From positions 46,209,001 to 46,273,000 of the forward strand of contig NC_091260.1 of NCBI RefSeq assembly GCF_042477335.2: a DNA stretch of 64,000 nt. Reading direction: 5' to 3'. Both the position numbers and the translations under genes were made by a program. Every line of letters starts with the position of its first letter. Within the stretch, counting starts at the first letter, position 1. Below, in pieces: positions 44,163 through 56,577 of the stretch. Under the pieces are notes generated by a model, which had not been told where the DNA came from, searched no databases, and worked only from the letters and a program-made list of their open reading frames with translations. This DNA is from Ovis canadensis. Its lineage: Eukaryota; Chordata; Mammalia; Artiodactyla; Bovidae.

Positions 44163-46642
44163 ACCTACTTTTACTTAACAACAACATCCCAAGTATTGGA
44201 CTTGCCCTCTCTCATCCTTGCACTCTTTCCCTCTCCAGTTATTGCCACCACCTCTCCAGTCCTCCAAAAGGGTAAATCTCCAGTTGCTCCCACTTGACAG
44301 TGTGCCTGAGTCTTATGCTTAACTTTGTGCCCAGAATCTCACCCTTTTTATATTAGTTAAGATTAATTATTTAAGTTGTAAGAGTTACATGTCCAATTAA
44401 ATCCTATTTAAACTAAAAAGGGGGTGGGGGTTATTACTTTTTTTCTACCCAACAGAGGGAAGGAATCCTCTAAGGGATTTGAATTATGGGGGTGATCCAC
44501 AAGATTATTTTCTGATCTCTGACATCTTTTTTTCTCATTTTCTTTTGCTATAAATGTGTCAGGAAATAAAGCTACAGAGCTCAGAGCTTATATCCTTTTA
44601 GCAGGAAACCAGAGAGGGAAGAAGGTTTTCCTTGCTAGTATCAATGCGTGTGACTAACTGGAGCAGTCATTGAAGGGTGAAGGACGATGGCTGCTTCAGA
44701 CTGGGCTCTTTGCCCGGCCCTGTGATGAGACAGGGGCCTGTTACCAAGCAGAGCCCAGACAAGTGCAAGGTCTCCAAGGCAACAGGTTTGAGCTAAGGAG
44801 AGGCCCCAAGTTGCATCTGCAATTCTTGTCTGATTCTCTGAGCAGATGAAGATTGTCCATTTTTGAGCGGCCTTGAGGAGGGACAGGTTAGAGAGATTGT
44901 GGAGTGCTGAGGAGAACATGGGAGATTGGGAATGGAGCAAGGCAGGAGTCTGCCCTGCCTTGCCTGTGCCCAGGTTCACAGAAAATGGGGCAAATGGGAA
45001 GAGCAACATGGACTTTTCTCAAAGGTGCCCAGATTGTGACCATATGGCCATATACAGAGATCTGTTAAGAACAAAACATCAAAAAACAAGCATCTGAGGA
45101 CTGGACAAACTTGAAATTGAGTGCCTTATGGCTTGTGTTAGAACAGTTGTTTTCTTCAGGTAATTCTGTTTTATTTGAATTGTGCTTGTTTACTTATATT
45201 GTACCCCGAGGATAATAGCTGAACATCATTTGAGCTGTTAGCAGACTCAGAAAGGAGAGCTCTGACTTGAAATAGGGTATGAATGAAGATGAATATGATT
45301 TCTTTTTTTAATGCCAAAAGTAGTTAAAGAGATAAGTTGTTTTAAAATAACTGTGAAACAATGAAAATATTTTTTAAAATTTCTTTTTACCAGAAGGAAA
45401 TGAAATATTTTGAGCTGACAATCTAATTGCTTTAAGAATATCATTCTTACTAAGAAAATAAAATAAATATCTTTAAATGAATTAGGAGTTGAGAAATTGC
45501 AAAATAGCTTAGGAAAACAAAAAAAAAAGATTTAATTTTGCAATGAATTAGAATACTTCTATTTACTCTGATGGATAATTTGCATATTGCATTAACTACT
45601 CTAGCTGTCTACAATATCCTTACCACTAAAGCTTAAGAATTATATAGGCCTTCACTGGTAAGGTGATTGATTTTGGAACTCATGTGTAGATTCTCGGAAT
45701 AGTGCTAGTTCACACATATTAAGACAGATACTTAGTTTGCAACTAATCAGACAAATCCTGTTTTGCTGACAGATCATTCTAAAACTTAAGGGCCTTTTCA
45801 ATTTCCTGTCTTAATTTTGATTCTAAATCAGGTAAACGAAGTTTGAGATTTGATCGGAGAAAGTGCTCTTTTTGTGGAAGTATTTTTGTCTTCACAGAAG
45901 GCAAAGGCACTGTCATCGGATGTTTTTCACACAACCTGGCTTAGTATTCATTGAACTCTCCTCTGTTTATGACAAATTGACTTTCCAGGGAAGTTTGGGT
46001 TTCAAATCTGTAGTTCCAGTGAGTGCACTCCTGTAAGTTAGACTACGTGTCTGGCTCAATGTTCAGAAAACACAGACATTACATTCAGACAGCAAGAGTG
46101 GTGGAGATTTTACCAATTTTCCAATTTTCACTTGGAAAGCTTAGTTGAAATTGGCCAGAATGGGAAAACTGTCACACAGTGAAAAGTGGCTTAAAGAACA
46201 CCAGGAACGTGTTTAAAATGGATATAACGCTAGTACTCTAGCCACATCAAGAATTCAGTTGATTAAAATGCGGATTGAACTAGAGAGAAATAATTGTAAA
46301 CAGCAATTCTCAATGGGTGAGAAACTCACACATTAGTCATCCTGAAAGGCGCACAAGTTGAAAGATAATTTAAAACATCTGTGAGTATGCTGGACATCTC
46401 AAAAACAGACTCATGGAAACAGGTGATGAAAGGCAATAAGCAAGCAAAGTGGGCTACATGGAAGGAAGCAGTTTCTTCTTGTGCTGTCAAGGCATAACAA
46501 CAAGGGAAGAGAGAATTGCTGTGATGCAAAGCCACCTCCTGAGACAGGTCGATGAAAAACTGAGAAGCAGAGTCCCTAGAGGGTCAAGGAAGCATTTGCT
46601 TTCCTTTGTATTTCCTTCTCCCTTGCTTTGACCATATAAAAG
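44163..46642. other. Single-copy sequence, no gene recognised
   Basis: The longest quiet interval, about 2.5 kb. A 122-codon minus-strand frame (44641-45009) has no known domain. No CpG-rich promoter-like segment. Confidence 0.45.
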
Positions 46643-47059
46643 AATGCAGTGGGCTGAATAAGGTCCCCTTTCCAGTCCCAATTCCTATCCAACCAGAACC
46701 TCAGAAAGTGGCCTTATTTATAGATATGATCTTTGCTGATGTAATTAGCTAAGGGTGTTGTGATAAAATCATCCCGGATTTGGGGATTCGAGGGCTAGTG
46801 TCCTTATGAGAAGAAGAGAGGACACACAGAGACCCAGGTGAGAAAGCCACATGAAGACAAGGGCAGAGACTTGTCATGTCAGCATACACCAAGGGATGCC
46901 AGGAGCCATCGAAGCCAGAAAAAGCAAGGCAGGATCTTCCCTAGAGCTTTTAGCAAGTGTGCACCCTTGATTTCAGACTTCTGGCCTCCAGGACTGGGAG
47001 AAAATAAAATTTTGTTAGGTGTGTACTAGTTTGTACGGCAGCTCTAGGAAACTAACGCT
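46643..47059 (+). mobile_element. MLT1-type LTR (ERVL-MaLR), solo
   Basis: Nearly complete sense LTR: GCAGTGGGCTGAATAAGGTC, GTGGCCTTATTTATAGATAT, CTAGTGTCCTTATGAGAAGA, CAGACTTCTGGCCTCCAGGA, GAGAAAATAAAATTTTG (polyadenylation signal) and GCAGCTCTAGGAAACTAAC. Ancient retroviral relic, non-coding. Confidence 0.85.
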
Positions 47060-47666
47060 GAGTGAACAACTCTGTAAAACTTCTTGAGACAACTGGAAAT
47101 CCCCATGAGGCCATTGTATCTGACTACATACAGGTGGACTGGAGCAGTCATTAAACACCTCATTTGTTCATAGAGAGGGACCAACAGCAGATAACTACTG
47201 CGTGGGTGGGTTGAGCCTAGCCAAGTGAAAATCTCATTATATGCAGCCACATTAAGAAACATTGCACATGTGTGGGAGTAGTGTATGGTAAAACATTAAT
47301 AAACGAACTGTGTATCAATTCTCTGGCTGGGAACTGGCATGCAGGCAAATTCTGATGGAGATTAAAACAAAACAAAATGTGTCTGATGGCCTGAGTGTTG
47401 AGTGGAGACGTAAACCTGGCTTTGGGAGTCTCCTTATATAAACCTGGTGCAGCACACACAGCTAATAGCAGCTCAAGGCTCCCAAGAGTAGGCAGTTTTG
47501 AAAGAAAGGTGAAGAAACCCAGAATGAGTATTGACAAACTTATGTAAAATGTTTTTTAAAAAAATGCCTGAAACAAGATAAATGTGACAGGTGTTTAATA
47601 AACATAAATTCCCATCCTTGTCACCTTATATTACTAAGCAGAGATCAGCCCTACAAAATTATATAT
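47060..47666. other. Single-copy sequence
   Basis: No feature recognised beyond a possible MIR/L2 tail near 47590. Confidence 0.4.
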
Positions 47667-47990
47667 AGGTAGCTCAGCTGGTAAAAAATCTACCTACAAG
47701 GCAGGCAACCCAGTTTGATTCCTGGGTTGGGAAGATTCAACTGGAGAAGGGATAGGTTACCCACTCCAGTATTCTTGGGCTTCCCTGGTGGCTCAGACGG
47801 TAAAGAATTAACCTGCAATGCTGGAGACCTGAGTTCAATCCCTGAGTTTGGAAGATCCCCTGGAGGAGGTCAAGGCAACCTACTCCAGTATTCTTGCTTG
47901 CAGACTCCCCAGGGACAGAGAAGCCTGGCAGGCTATAGTCAATGGCCTCGCAAAGAGTTGGACATGACTGAGGGACTGAGCACATATGAA
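47667..47990 (+). mobile_element. Two Bov-tA SINE units in tandem
   Basis: A partial first unit (tRNA-like head through CCACTCCAGTATTCTT, ending about 47776) is followed at once by a complete second unit starting GGGCTTCCCTGGTGGCTCAG. Confidence 0.9.
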
Positions 47991-48149
47991 ATCCTTTTGG
48001 AGCTATGCATCATTTGTCTCAAGGTCAGAGAAGGGTCATATCTGAATAATGGCCAAGCAACTGCTTTAAATTCTCCCATCTGCTTCTGTTCCCCTCTACT
48101 ATAAAATTAGGAGTCTCTTACTCTTTGACCCCAAAGAACCCTGCCATCC

Positions 48150-48282
48150 ACACTGCTGCTGCTGTTTAGTCGCTAAATTGTATTCAACTCTTTGTGACCC
48201 CATGGACTATAGTCCACCAGGCTCCTTGTCCATGGAATTCTCCAGGAAAGAATACTGGAGTGTGTAACCATTATCTTCTCAT
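48150..48282 (-). mobile_element. Bov-A monomer SINE
   Basis: Antisense single monomer starting with a GCTGCTGCTG tract, then TTTAGTCGCTAAATTG and CTATAGTCCACCAGGCTCC. Confidence 0.88.
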
Positions 48283-48533
48283 CCAGTCCCTGTCATCTTA
48301 GTTCAAAGGCCAGCTGTGGCCCCAAGACATGTTCCTTATACTTCAATTCCCCAGATATCATCAGATTTCTGGGAATAAAGAAATCTTCCTGCTGCACCAT
48401 GTTCTCTATAAATGATCCATGGGGAAGATTCCACCCTTTCTCTCCTTGAAGAAGGAGAAAAGAAGAGGTAAATAAACAGGCAAAAGTAGTCAGAAAGATA
48501 CCACAAGCCTCAACACAATAAATTATTTTATCT

Positions 48534-48752
48534 GGCTTCTCTGGTGGCTCAGCAGTAAAGAATCCACCTGGCAGTGCAGGAGACATGGGTTCAATCCCTG
48601 GGTCAGGAAGATCCCTTGGAGGAGAAATGGCTACCCACTCCAGTACTCTTGCTTGGAGAATCCCATGGAAAGAGGAGCCTGGCGGGGTTACAGTCCTTGG
48701 GGGCACACAGATTTGGACATGACTGAGCAACTGAGAAGGAGCACAATATGCG
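48534..48752 (+). mobile_element. Bov-tA SINE
   Basis: Sense SINE from TGGCTTCTCTGGTGGCTCAG to GACATGACTGAGCAACTGAG. CACAATA occurs on both sides as a possible target duplication. Confidence 0.92.
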
Positions 48753-49187
48753 ATCTCATTAAAACTACCTGTATTTGGTCTTCCTGAGCAGCACCCTTCT
48801 CTCTCCATTTCATGTCATTTCAATGATTATGGAACCTTCATTATCAACCTAGTATCTCAAATTACCTGATATATGTAGCTGATATATGCTGTGGTTGGAG
48901 AAACAAGATTGAAATGAAAAATTTGCCTAGAAAATTATTGTCAAGAGATAAGTGGATGTGTTGTGAGATTTCCCTCTTTCCTAAAACACTGAGAGTCAAT
49001 CCCTAGGCAGGTTGATAGGAAGTCTGGGGGTCCCCAAGAAGATAGGGGTCTGGAAATCTCAAGGAGGAGGGAAGGATAAACATTTTTTTGCTTTCCTCGA
49101 CATTCCTCAGTCTTAGTCATATAAAATGTTTTTATCTTTAAGCCTCAAACTGATGGTTACACAGCAAACAACTCAATTTAAACTCTG
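48753..49187. other. Single-copy sequence
   Basis: No feature recognised. Confidence 0.4.
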
Positions 49188-49198
49188 TACCAAGGATT

Positions 49199-51089
49199 CA
49201 GTTCAGTTCAGTTCTATTCAGTCGCTCAGTCGTGTCGGACTTTTTGCGACCCCATGAATCGCAGCACGCCAGGCCTCCCTGTCCATCACCATCTCCTGGA
49301 GTTCACTCAGACTCACATCCATCGACTCCATGATGCCATAAAGCCATCTCATCCTGGGTCGTCCCCTTCTCCTCCTGTCCACAATCTCTCCCAGCATCAG
49401 AGTCTTTTCCAATGAGTCAACTCTTCGCATGAGGTGGCCAAAATACTAGAGCTTCAGCGTTAGCATCATTCCTTCCAAAGAAATCCCAGGGTTGATCTCC
49501 TTCAGAATGGACTGGTTTGATCTCCTTGCACTCCAAGGGACTTTCAAGAGTCTTCTCCAACACCACACTTCAAACGCATCAATTCTTTGGCGCTCAGCCT
49601 TCTTCACAGTCCAACTCTCACATTCATACATGACCACAGGAAAAACCATAGCCTTGACTAGATAAACCTTAGTTGGCAAAGTAATGTCTCTGCTTTTCAA
49701 TATACTATCTAGGTTGGTCATAACTTTTCTTCCAAGGAGTAAGTGTCTTTTAAATTCATGGTTGCAGTCACCATCTGCAGTGATTTTAGAGCCCCCCAAA
49801 ATAAAGTCTGACGACTGTTTCTACTGTTTCCCCATCTATTTCCCATGAAGTGATGGGACCAGATGCCATGATCTTAGTTTTCTGAATGTTGAGCTTTAAG
49901 CCAACTTTTCACTCTCCTCTTTTACTTTCATCAAGAGGCTTTTTAGCTCCTCTTCACTTTCTGCCATAAGGGTGGTGTCATCTGCATATCTGAGGTTATT
50001 GATATTTTTCCTGGCAATCTTGATTCCAGCTTGTGTTTCTTCCAGTCCAGCGTTTCTCATGATGTACTCTGCATAGAAGTTAAATAAGCAGGGTGACAAT
50101 ATACAGCCTTGACGTACTCCCTTTCCTATTTGAAACCAGTCTGTTGTTCCATGTCCAGTTCTAACTGTTGCTTCCTGACCTGCATACAGATTTCTCAAGA
50201 GGCAGGTCAGGTGGTCTGGTATTCCCATCTCTTTCAGAATTTTCCACAGTTTCTTGTGATCCACACAGTCAAAGGCTTTGGCATAGTCAATAAAGCAGAA
50301 ATAGATGTTTTTATGGAACTCTCTTGCTTTTTCCATGATCCAGTGGATGTTGGCAATTTGATCTCTGGTTCCTCTGCCTTTTCCAAAACCAGCTTGAACA
50401 TCAGGAAGTTCACGGTTCACATATTGCTGAAGCTTGGCTTGGAGAATTTTGAGCATTGCTTTACTAGCATGTGAGATGAGTGCAATTGTGTGGTAGTTGA
50501 GCATTCTTTGGCATTGCCTTTCTTTGAAACTGGAATGAAAACTGACCTTTTCCAGTCCTGTGGCCACTGCTGAGTTTTCCAAATTTGCTGGCATATTGAG
50601 TGCAGCACTTTCACAGCATCATCTTTCAGGATTTGAAATAGCTCAACTGGAATTCCATCACCTCCACTAGCTTTATTCGTAGTGATGCTTTCTAAGGCCC
50701 ACCTGACTTCACATTCCAATATGTCTGGCTCTAGATTAGTGATCACAACATCATGATTATCTGGGTCGTGAAGATCTTTTTGTGCAGTTCTTCCATGTAT
50801 TCTTGCCTCCTCTTTGTAATATCTTCTGCTTCTGTTAGGTCCATACCATTTCTGTCCTTTATTGAGCCCATCTTTGCATGAAATATTCCCTTGGTATCTC
50901 TAATTTTCTTGAAGAGATCTCTAGTCTTTCCCATTCTGTTGTTTTCCTCCATTTCTTTGCATTGATCGCTGAAGAAGGCTTTCTTATCTCTTTTTGCTAT
51001 TCTTTGGAACTCTGCATTCAGATGCCTATATCTTTCCTTTTCTCCTTTGTTTTTCGCCTCTCTTCTTTTCACAGCTATTTGTGAAAATA
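49199..51089 (-). mobile_element. BovB LINE, 1.9-kb 5'-truncated copy
   Basis: Antisense BovB. TACCAAGGATT at 49188-49198 and TACTAAGGATT at 51090-51100 form an 11-bp target duplication with one mismatch. It covers RT and C-terminal domain, no endonuclease. It is the left, inverted partner of the BovB at 53.2-56.4 kb. Confidence 0.95.
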
Positions 51090-51141
51090 TACTAAGGATT
51101 ATATAACAACAATGTATCCTGTCTGAGGACAGTTTCTCCAT
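49218..51141 (-). pseudogene. BovB reverse transcriptase, broken copy
   Basis: Minus-strand blocks in order: 50743-51141 (linker, RDLFKKIRDTKGIFHAKMGS), 50417-50746 (start of RT), 49896-50594 (RT core with FIDYAKAFDCVDH, GVRQGCILSPCLFNFYAEY and RYADD), then 49446-49799 and 49218-49430 (C-terminal domain). A one-base deletion at CTCAACTACC (about 50494) shifts the frame between the first RT block and the core. The BovB at 55 kb has the same deletion. Not functional. Confidence 0.88.
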
Positions 51142-51187
51142 CCTGAAAACCTTCTGGCTAATCCTGTTATCTTAAAATATAAATTAT

Positions 51188-51200
51188 AGTAGTGGGTTTA
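51188..51200. repeat. Target-site duplication, left copy
   Basis: AGTAGTGGGTTTA, identical to 53201-53213. It lies immediately outside the poly-T tract of the SMIM10L1-like retrocopy. Confidence 0.93.
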
Positions 51201-51223
51201 TTTTTTATTTTTTATTTTTTTTT
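51201..51223 (-). repeat. Poly(A) tail of the retrocopy
   Basis: On the plus strand 23 bases, all T except two A. On the minus strand this is the A tail directly before the target duplication. Confidence 0.92.
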
Positions 51224-52629
51224 GGGTTCATCTGGACCACAAAATTAGTTTGTATTTTAACAGGTTTGTCTGATATACACATACACACAGGGTTAAGAAA
51301 AAAACACTGTTAGACGAGTAGTAAAAAACAGCAATTCTCCACTTTTTCTCTGCCCATCCCTGATTTTCGTTCACCAGACTACCAATTTTAACTCTTCAGC
51401 TATTTGTTACTGTACTTCTAAGTGACAAGCTATACTGCTTTTTTAAAAACCGACATTTCTGTATCAGATCTTGATGTATTCTCCATTACATATACACTTC
51501 TTTCCAATTCTTCTAGTTACCTAATAATTTGTTATTATTTGTATTCAGTGTTTACATAAATATGCCTGACTTTATATGATGACTAACATTATTCACAGTT
51601 GAGTTAATGCAGTGTAATTTCTGAAAACTTTTATTTTTCCTGCGGCTCATAACTGCCTCAATTTTGCTTCCTGAATTAGAAAAAAATATGCAGACCACTA
51701 ATTCGTCTCCAGACTCTCTAGAACCTAAAAACCTCTTGACCCTATATTTATAAACACATGATAATGTATCCGTTTTTCTTTCTGAGACATTCCACCTAAC
51801 TATTACCTTTAGGCATTTCTTGTTGACCTCATGCTGTTCTCCCTTCTTCTCTCTTTTATATGGTTATATTTTAGCAACTTTATCATTACTTTTTAAGTAA
51901 AATAAAATGACCTCTTCCCCCATCACAACAGACTCTGTCAACTTCCCACATTAAAAGACACCATTACTTTTCCAGGCACCCGCCCTGCCATCCTACCTTG
52001 TAAATTGCACTTTTACGCCATCAAGGCTGATAATATTGGCACTCAACTCTGTAATCGTAATTAAGCATTCTCTTAAAAAGATGAAAACCATAAACAGCAT
52101 TTACATTATGATTATTTAAACGTTATTCAATAAACCACCAAGCTTTGTGCTATGATTGGATTTCCTTTTCTTTGGCTCCAAGATTCTGAACCACATGCTA
52201 ATTAGAGCGACACTGAAATTGAGTCCACCTTCTTATACTCCAACCCTTAGTCAAAACCCTGCAAAATTTTACAGTTTGGTTATCTGAAGAATGTGTTCCT
52301 CTTACAACTTTTTTTTTCACGTAAGGTTTCTGATCGTCATAGTTTTCTCTTGTAGAATGAAGAGATGTTTGCCTTCCACTGCATATCCTTAAGATCTTCA
52401 ACTTCTGAGTCATTCTGTTTATAATCCAGTCTTATCTTCCCGAAATTTACTATTTATGAACACGGCCCATGAGCTTGTACATTTCTGTCCTGAAAGTTTT
52501 GATTGCCTTCCCTTGTTATAATACATCCTGTTCGTCTCGTTTTTAAGGATGCACAGCTTCTTAAATATTGTCGTGCGTCTCATCTGAAGTTCTCGGTTCC
52601 CGGAATCGCATATTTCCTCTTCCTACACT

Positions 52630-53200
<571 letters not shown>

Positions 53201-53213
53201 AGTAGTGGGTTTA
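53201..53213. repeat. Target-site duplication, right copy
   Basis: AGTAGTGGGTTTA, adjoining the 5' end of the retrocopied transcript. Confidence 0.93.
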
Positions 53214-53297
53214 ATAAGCTCTTTACAACCTGACAGAATGTGGTCCACTGGAGAAGGGAATGGCAAACCACTTTAGTATTCTTGCCTTGAGAACCCC

Positions 53298-54446
53298 ATG
53301 AACAGTATGAAAAGACAAAATGATAGGATACTGAAAGAGGAACTCCCCAGGTCAGTAGGTGCCCAATATGCTACTGGAGATCAGTGGAGAAATAACTCTA
53401 GAAAGAATGGAGGGATGGAGCCAAAGCAAAACCAATACCCAGTTGTGGATATAACTGGTGATAGAAGCAAGGTCCGATGCTGTAAAGAGCAACATTGCAT
53501 AGGAACCTGGAATGTCATCTCCATGAATCAAGGCAAATTGGAAATGGTCAAACAAGAGATGGCAAGAGTGAACGTCAACTTTCTAGGAACCAGCCAACTA
53601 AAATGGACTGGAATGGGTGAATTTAACTCAGATGACCATTATATCTACTACTGCAGGCAGGAATCCCTCAGAAGAAATGGAGTAGCCATCATGGTCAACA
53701 AAAGAGTCTGAAATGCAGTACTTGGATGCAATCTAAAAAATGACAGAATGATCTCTGTTCGTCTCCAAGGCAAACCATTCAATATCACAGTTATCCAAGT
53801 CTATGCCCCAACCAGTAATGCTGAAGAAGCTGAAGTTGAACGGTTCTATGAAGACCTACAAGACCTTTTAGAACTAACACCTAAAAAAGATGTCCTTTTC
53901 ATTATAGGGGACTGGAACGCAAAAGTAGGAAGTCAAGAAACACCTGGAGTAACAGGCAAATTTGGCCTTGGAGTACGGAATGAAGCAGGGCAAAAACTAA
54001 TAGAGTTTTGCCAAGAAAATGCACTGGTCATAGCAAACACCCATTTCCAACAACACAAGAGAAGACTCTACACATGGACATCACCAGATGGTCAACACCG
54101 AAATCAGATTGATTATATTCTTTGCAGCCAAAGATGGAGAAGCTCTATACAGTCAACAAAAACAAGACCAGGAGCTGACTGTGGCTCAGATCATGAACTC
54201 CTTATTGCCAAATTCAGACTCAAATTGAAGAAAGTAGGGAAAACCGCTAGACCATTCAGGTATGACCTAAATCAAATCCCTTATGATTATACAGTAGAAG
54301 TGAGAAACAGATTTAAGGGCCTAGATCTGATAGATAGAGTGCCTGATGAACTATGGACTGAGATTCGTGACATTGTACAGGAGACAGGGATCAAGACCAT
54401 CCCCATGGAAAAGAAATGCAAAAATGAAGGCAAAATGGCTGTCTAG
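53298..54446 (+). pseudogene. BovB AP-like endonuclease, one internal stop
   Basis: Two collinear segments in the same frame (53298-53711 and 53748-54446) are separated by an in-frame TGA at 53709-53711. The N-terminal part has GTWNV near residue 74 and LKWTGMGEF. The second has the endonuclease signatures IGDWNAKVG (catalytic Asp/Asn block), NQIDYIL and GSDHELL (catalytic His). The enzyme family nicks target DNA to start reverse transcription. After KKCK a small insertion (near 54425) shifts the frame and a TAG ends the segment, so the link to the RT is lost. Confidence 0.88.
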
Positions 54447-54449
54447 GGA

Positions 54450-55639
54450 GGCCTTACAAATAGCTGTGAAAAGAAGAGAGGTGAAAAGCAAAAGAGACAA
54501 GGAAAGATATGAACATCTGAATGCAGAGTTCCAAAGAATAGCAAAATGAGATAAGAAAGCCTTCTTCAGCAATCAGTGCAAAGAAATAGAGGAAAACAAC
54601 ACATTGGGAAAGACTAGAGATCTCTTCAAGAAAATTAGAGATACCAAGGGAATATTTCACGCAAAGATGGGCTCAATAAAGGACAGAAATGGTATGGACC
54701 TAACAGAAGCAGAAGATATTACGAAGAGGAGGCAAGAATACACAGGAGAACTGTACAAAAAGATCTTCACGACCCAGATAATCATGATGGTGTGATCACT
54801 CATCTAGAGCCAGACATCCTGGAATGTGAAGTCAAGTGGGCCTTAGAAAACATAACTATGAACAACGCTAGTGAAGGTGATGGAATTCCAGTTGAGCTAT
54901 TTCAAATTCTGAAAGATGATGCTGTGAAAGTGCTGCACTCAATATGCCAGCAAATTTGGAAAACTCAGCAGTGGCCACAGGAGGAAAGGTCAGTTTTCAT
55001 TCCAGTTTCAAAGAAAGACAATGCCAAAGAATGCTCAACTACCACACAATTGCACTCATCTCACATGCTAGTAAAGTAATGCTCAAAATTCTCCAAGCCA
55101 AGCTTCAGCAATATGTGAACCGTGAACTTCCTGATGTTCAAGCTGGTTTTGGAAAAGGCAGAGGAACCAGAGATCAAATTGCCAACATCCACTGGATCAT
55201 GGAAAAAGCAAGAGAGTTCCATAAAAACATCTATTTCTGCTTTATTGACTATGCCAAAGCCTTTGACTGTGTGGATCACAAGAAACTGTGGAAAATTCTG
55301 AAAGAGATGGGAATACCAGACCACCTGACCTGCCTCTTGAGAAATCTGTATGCAGGTCAGGAAGCAACAGTTAGAACTGGACATGGAACAACAGACTGGT
55401 TTCAAATAGGAAAGGGAGTACGTCAAGGCTGTATATTGTCACCCTGCTTATTTAACTTCTATGCAGAGTACATCATGAGAAACGCTGGACTGGAAGAAAC
55501 ACAAGCTGGAATCAAGACTGCCAGGAAAAATATCAATAACCTCAGATATGCAGATGACACCACCCTTATGGCAGAAAGTGAAGAGGAGCTAAAAAGCCTC
55601 TTGATGAAAGTGAAAGAGGAGAGTGAAAAGTTGGCTTAA
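54450..55639 (+). pseudogene. BovB linker and reverse transcriptase, frameshifted
   Basis: The linker (RDLFKKIRDTKGIFHAKMGS, 54604-54795) and RT start (54792-55079) lie in different frames from the RT core (54944-55639). The core carries FIDYAKAFDCVDH, GVRQGCILSPCLFNFYAEY and the YADD catalytic box at 55547-55558. A one-base deletion in CTCAACTACC (about 55035) causes the main break and is shared with the copy at 49.2-51.1 kb. A TGA at about 54547 also interrupts the linker. Confidence 0.88.
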
Positions 55640-55823
55640 AGCTCAACATTCAGAAAACTAAGATCATGGCATCTGGTCCCATCACTTCATGGGAAATAGA
55701 TGGGGAAACAGTAGAAACAGTTGTCACACTTTATTTTTGGGGGCTCTAAAATCACTGCAGATGGTGACTGTAACCATGAAATTAAAAGACACTTACTCCT
55801 TGGAAGAAAAGTTATGACCAACC

Positions 55824-55881
55824 GTCTATGGAGTCGCACAGAGTCAGACACGACTGAAGCGACTTAGCAGCAGCAGCAGCA
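55824..55881 (+). mobile_element. Very short Bov-A2 3' scrap inside BovB
   Basis: GTCTATGGAGTCGCACAGAG to a (AGC)5 end is the last 57 bases of Bov-A2. It interrupts BovB between ATGACCAACC and AGATAGCATG. No target duplication is clear. Confidence 0.85.
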
Positions 55882-56390
55882 GATAGCATGTTCAAAAGCA
55901 GAGACATTACTTTGCCGACTAAGGTTCGTCTAGTCAAGGCTATGACTTTTCCAGTGGTCATGTATGGATGTGAGAGTTGGACGGTGAGAAGGCTGAGCTC
56001 GAAGAATTGATGCTTTTGAACTGTGGTGTTGGAGAAGATTCTTGAGAGTCCCTTGGACTGCAAGAAGATCCAACCAGTCCATTCTGAAGGAGATCAGCCC
56101 TGGGATTTCTTTGGAAGGAATGATCCTAAAGCTGAAACTCCAATACTTTGGCCACCTCATGCGAAGAGTTGACTCATTGGAAAAGAGTTTGATGCTGGGA
56201 GGGATTGGGAGCAGGAGGAGAAGGGGACGACTGAGGATGAGATGGCTGGATGGCATCACTGTCTCAATAGACGTGAATCTGAGTGAACTCTGGGAGTTGA
56301 TGATGGACAGGGAGGCCTGGCGTGCTGCGATTCATGGGGTCGCAAAGAGTCGGACACAACTGAGCAACTGAACTGAACTGAATGCTAGCA

Positions 56391-56577
56391 AGGGAGCACT
56401 CTTTTTGCCCCCTTCTGATGTCTATGTCAGAAGCTTTCTCTATCTTTTTTATACTTTAATAAAATTTTACCACACAAAAGCTCTGAGTGATCCAGCCTCT
56501 GGCCCCAGATTGAATTCTTCTCCTCTGGAGGCCAAGAATCCTGGCATCTTGCATGGTTCCGCAACAATCTTTCAACA
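56391..56577 (+). mobile_element. Ruminant ERV LTR 3' fragment (BTLTR1-like)
   Basis: CTGATGTCTATGTCAGAAGC, TATACTTTAATAAAATTTTA (TATA-like and AATAAA at about 56458), AAGCTCTGAGTGATCCAGCC and GCAACAATCTTTCA match the 3' part of a bovine ERVK-class LTR. The upstream part is missing. The fragment starts right after the BovB 3' end. No viral genes are present. Confidence 0.6.

Larger units (their letters stand above)
53225..56381 (+). mobile_element. BovB LINE, near full length
   Basis: Sense BovB of about 3.15 kb with all regions present: 5' leader (GACAGAATGTGGTCCACTGG), AP-endonuclease, linker, RT, C-terminal domain and a CTGAACTGAACTGAA end. A 57-bp Bov-A2 scrap interrupts it at 55824-55881. 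It is the most complete element in the window, but its reading frame is broken in several places. Confidence 0.93.

Noticed and set aside
44641-45009. 122-codon minus-strand frame
   Set aside because: Composition is unremarkable, there is no domain, and no promoter or retrocopy hallmarks are present.
53298-55639. Functional, autonomous BovB element
   Set aside because: All domains are present, but an in-frame TGA, a frameshift near 54425, a linker stop and the one-base RT deletion break the coding sequence.
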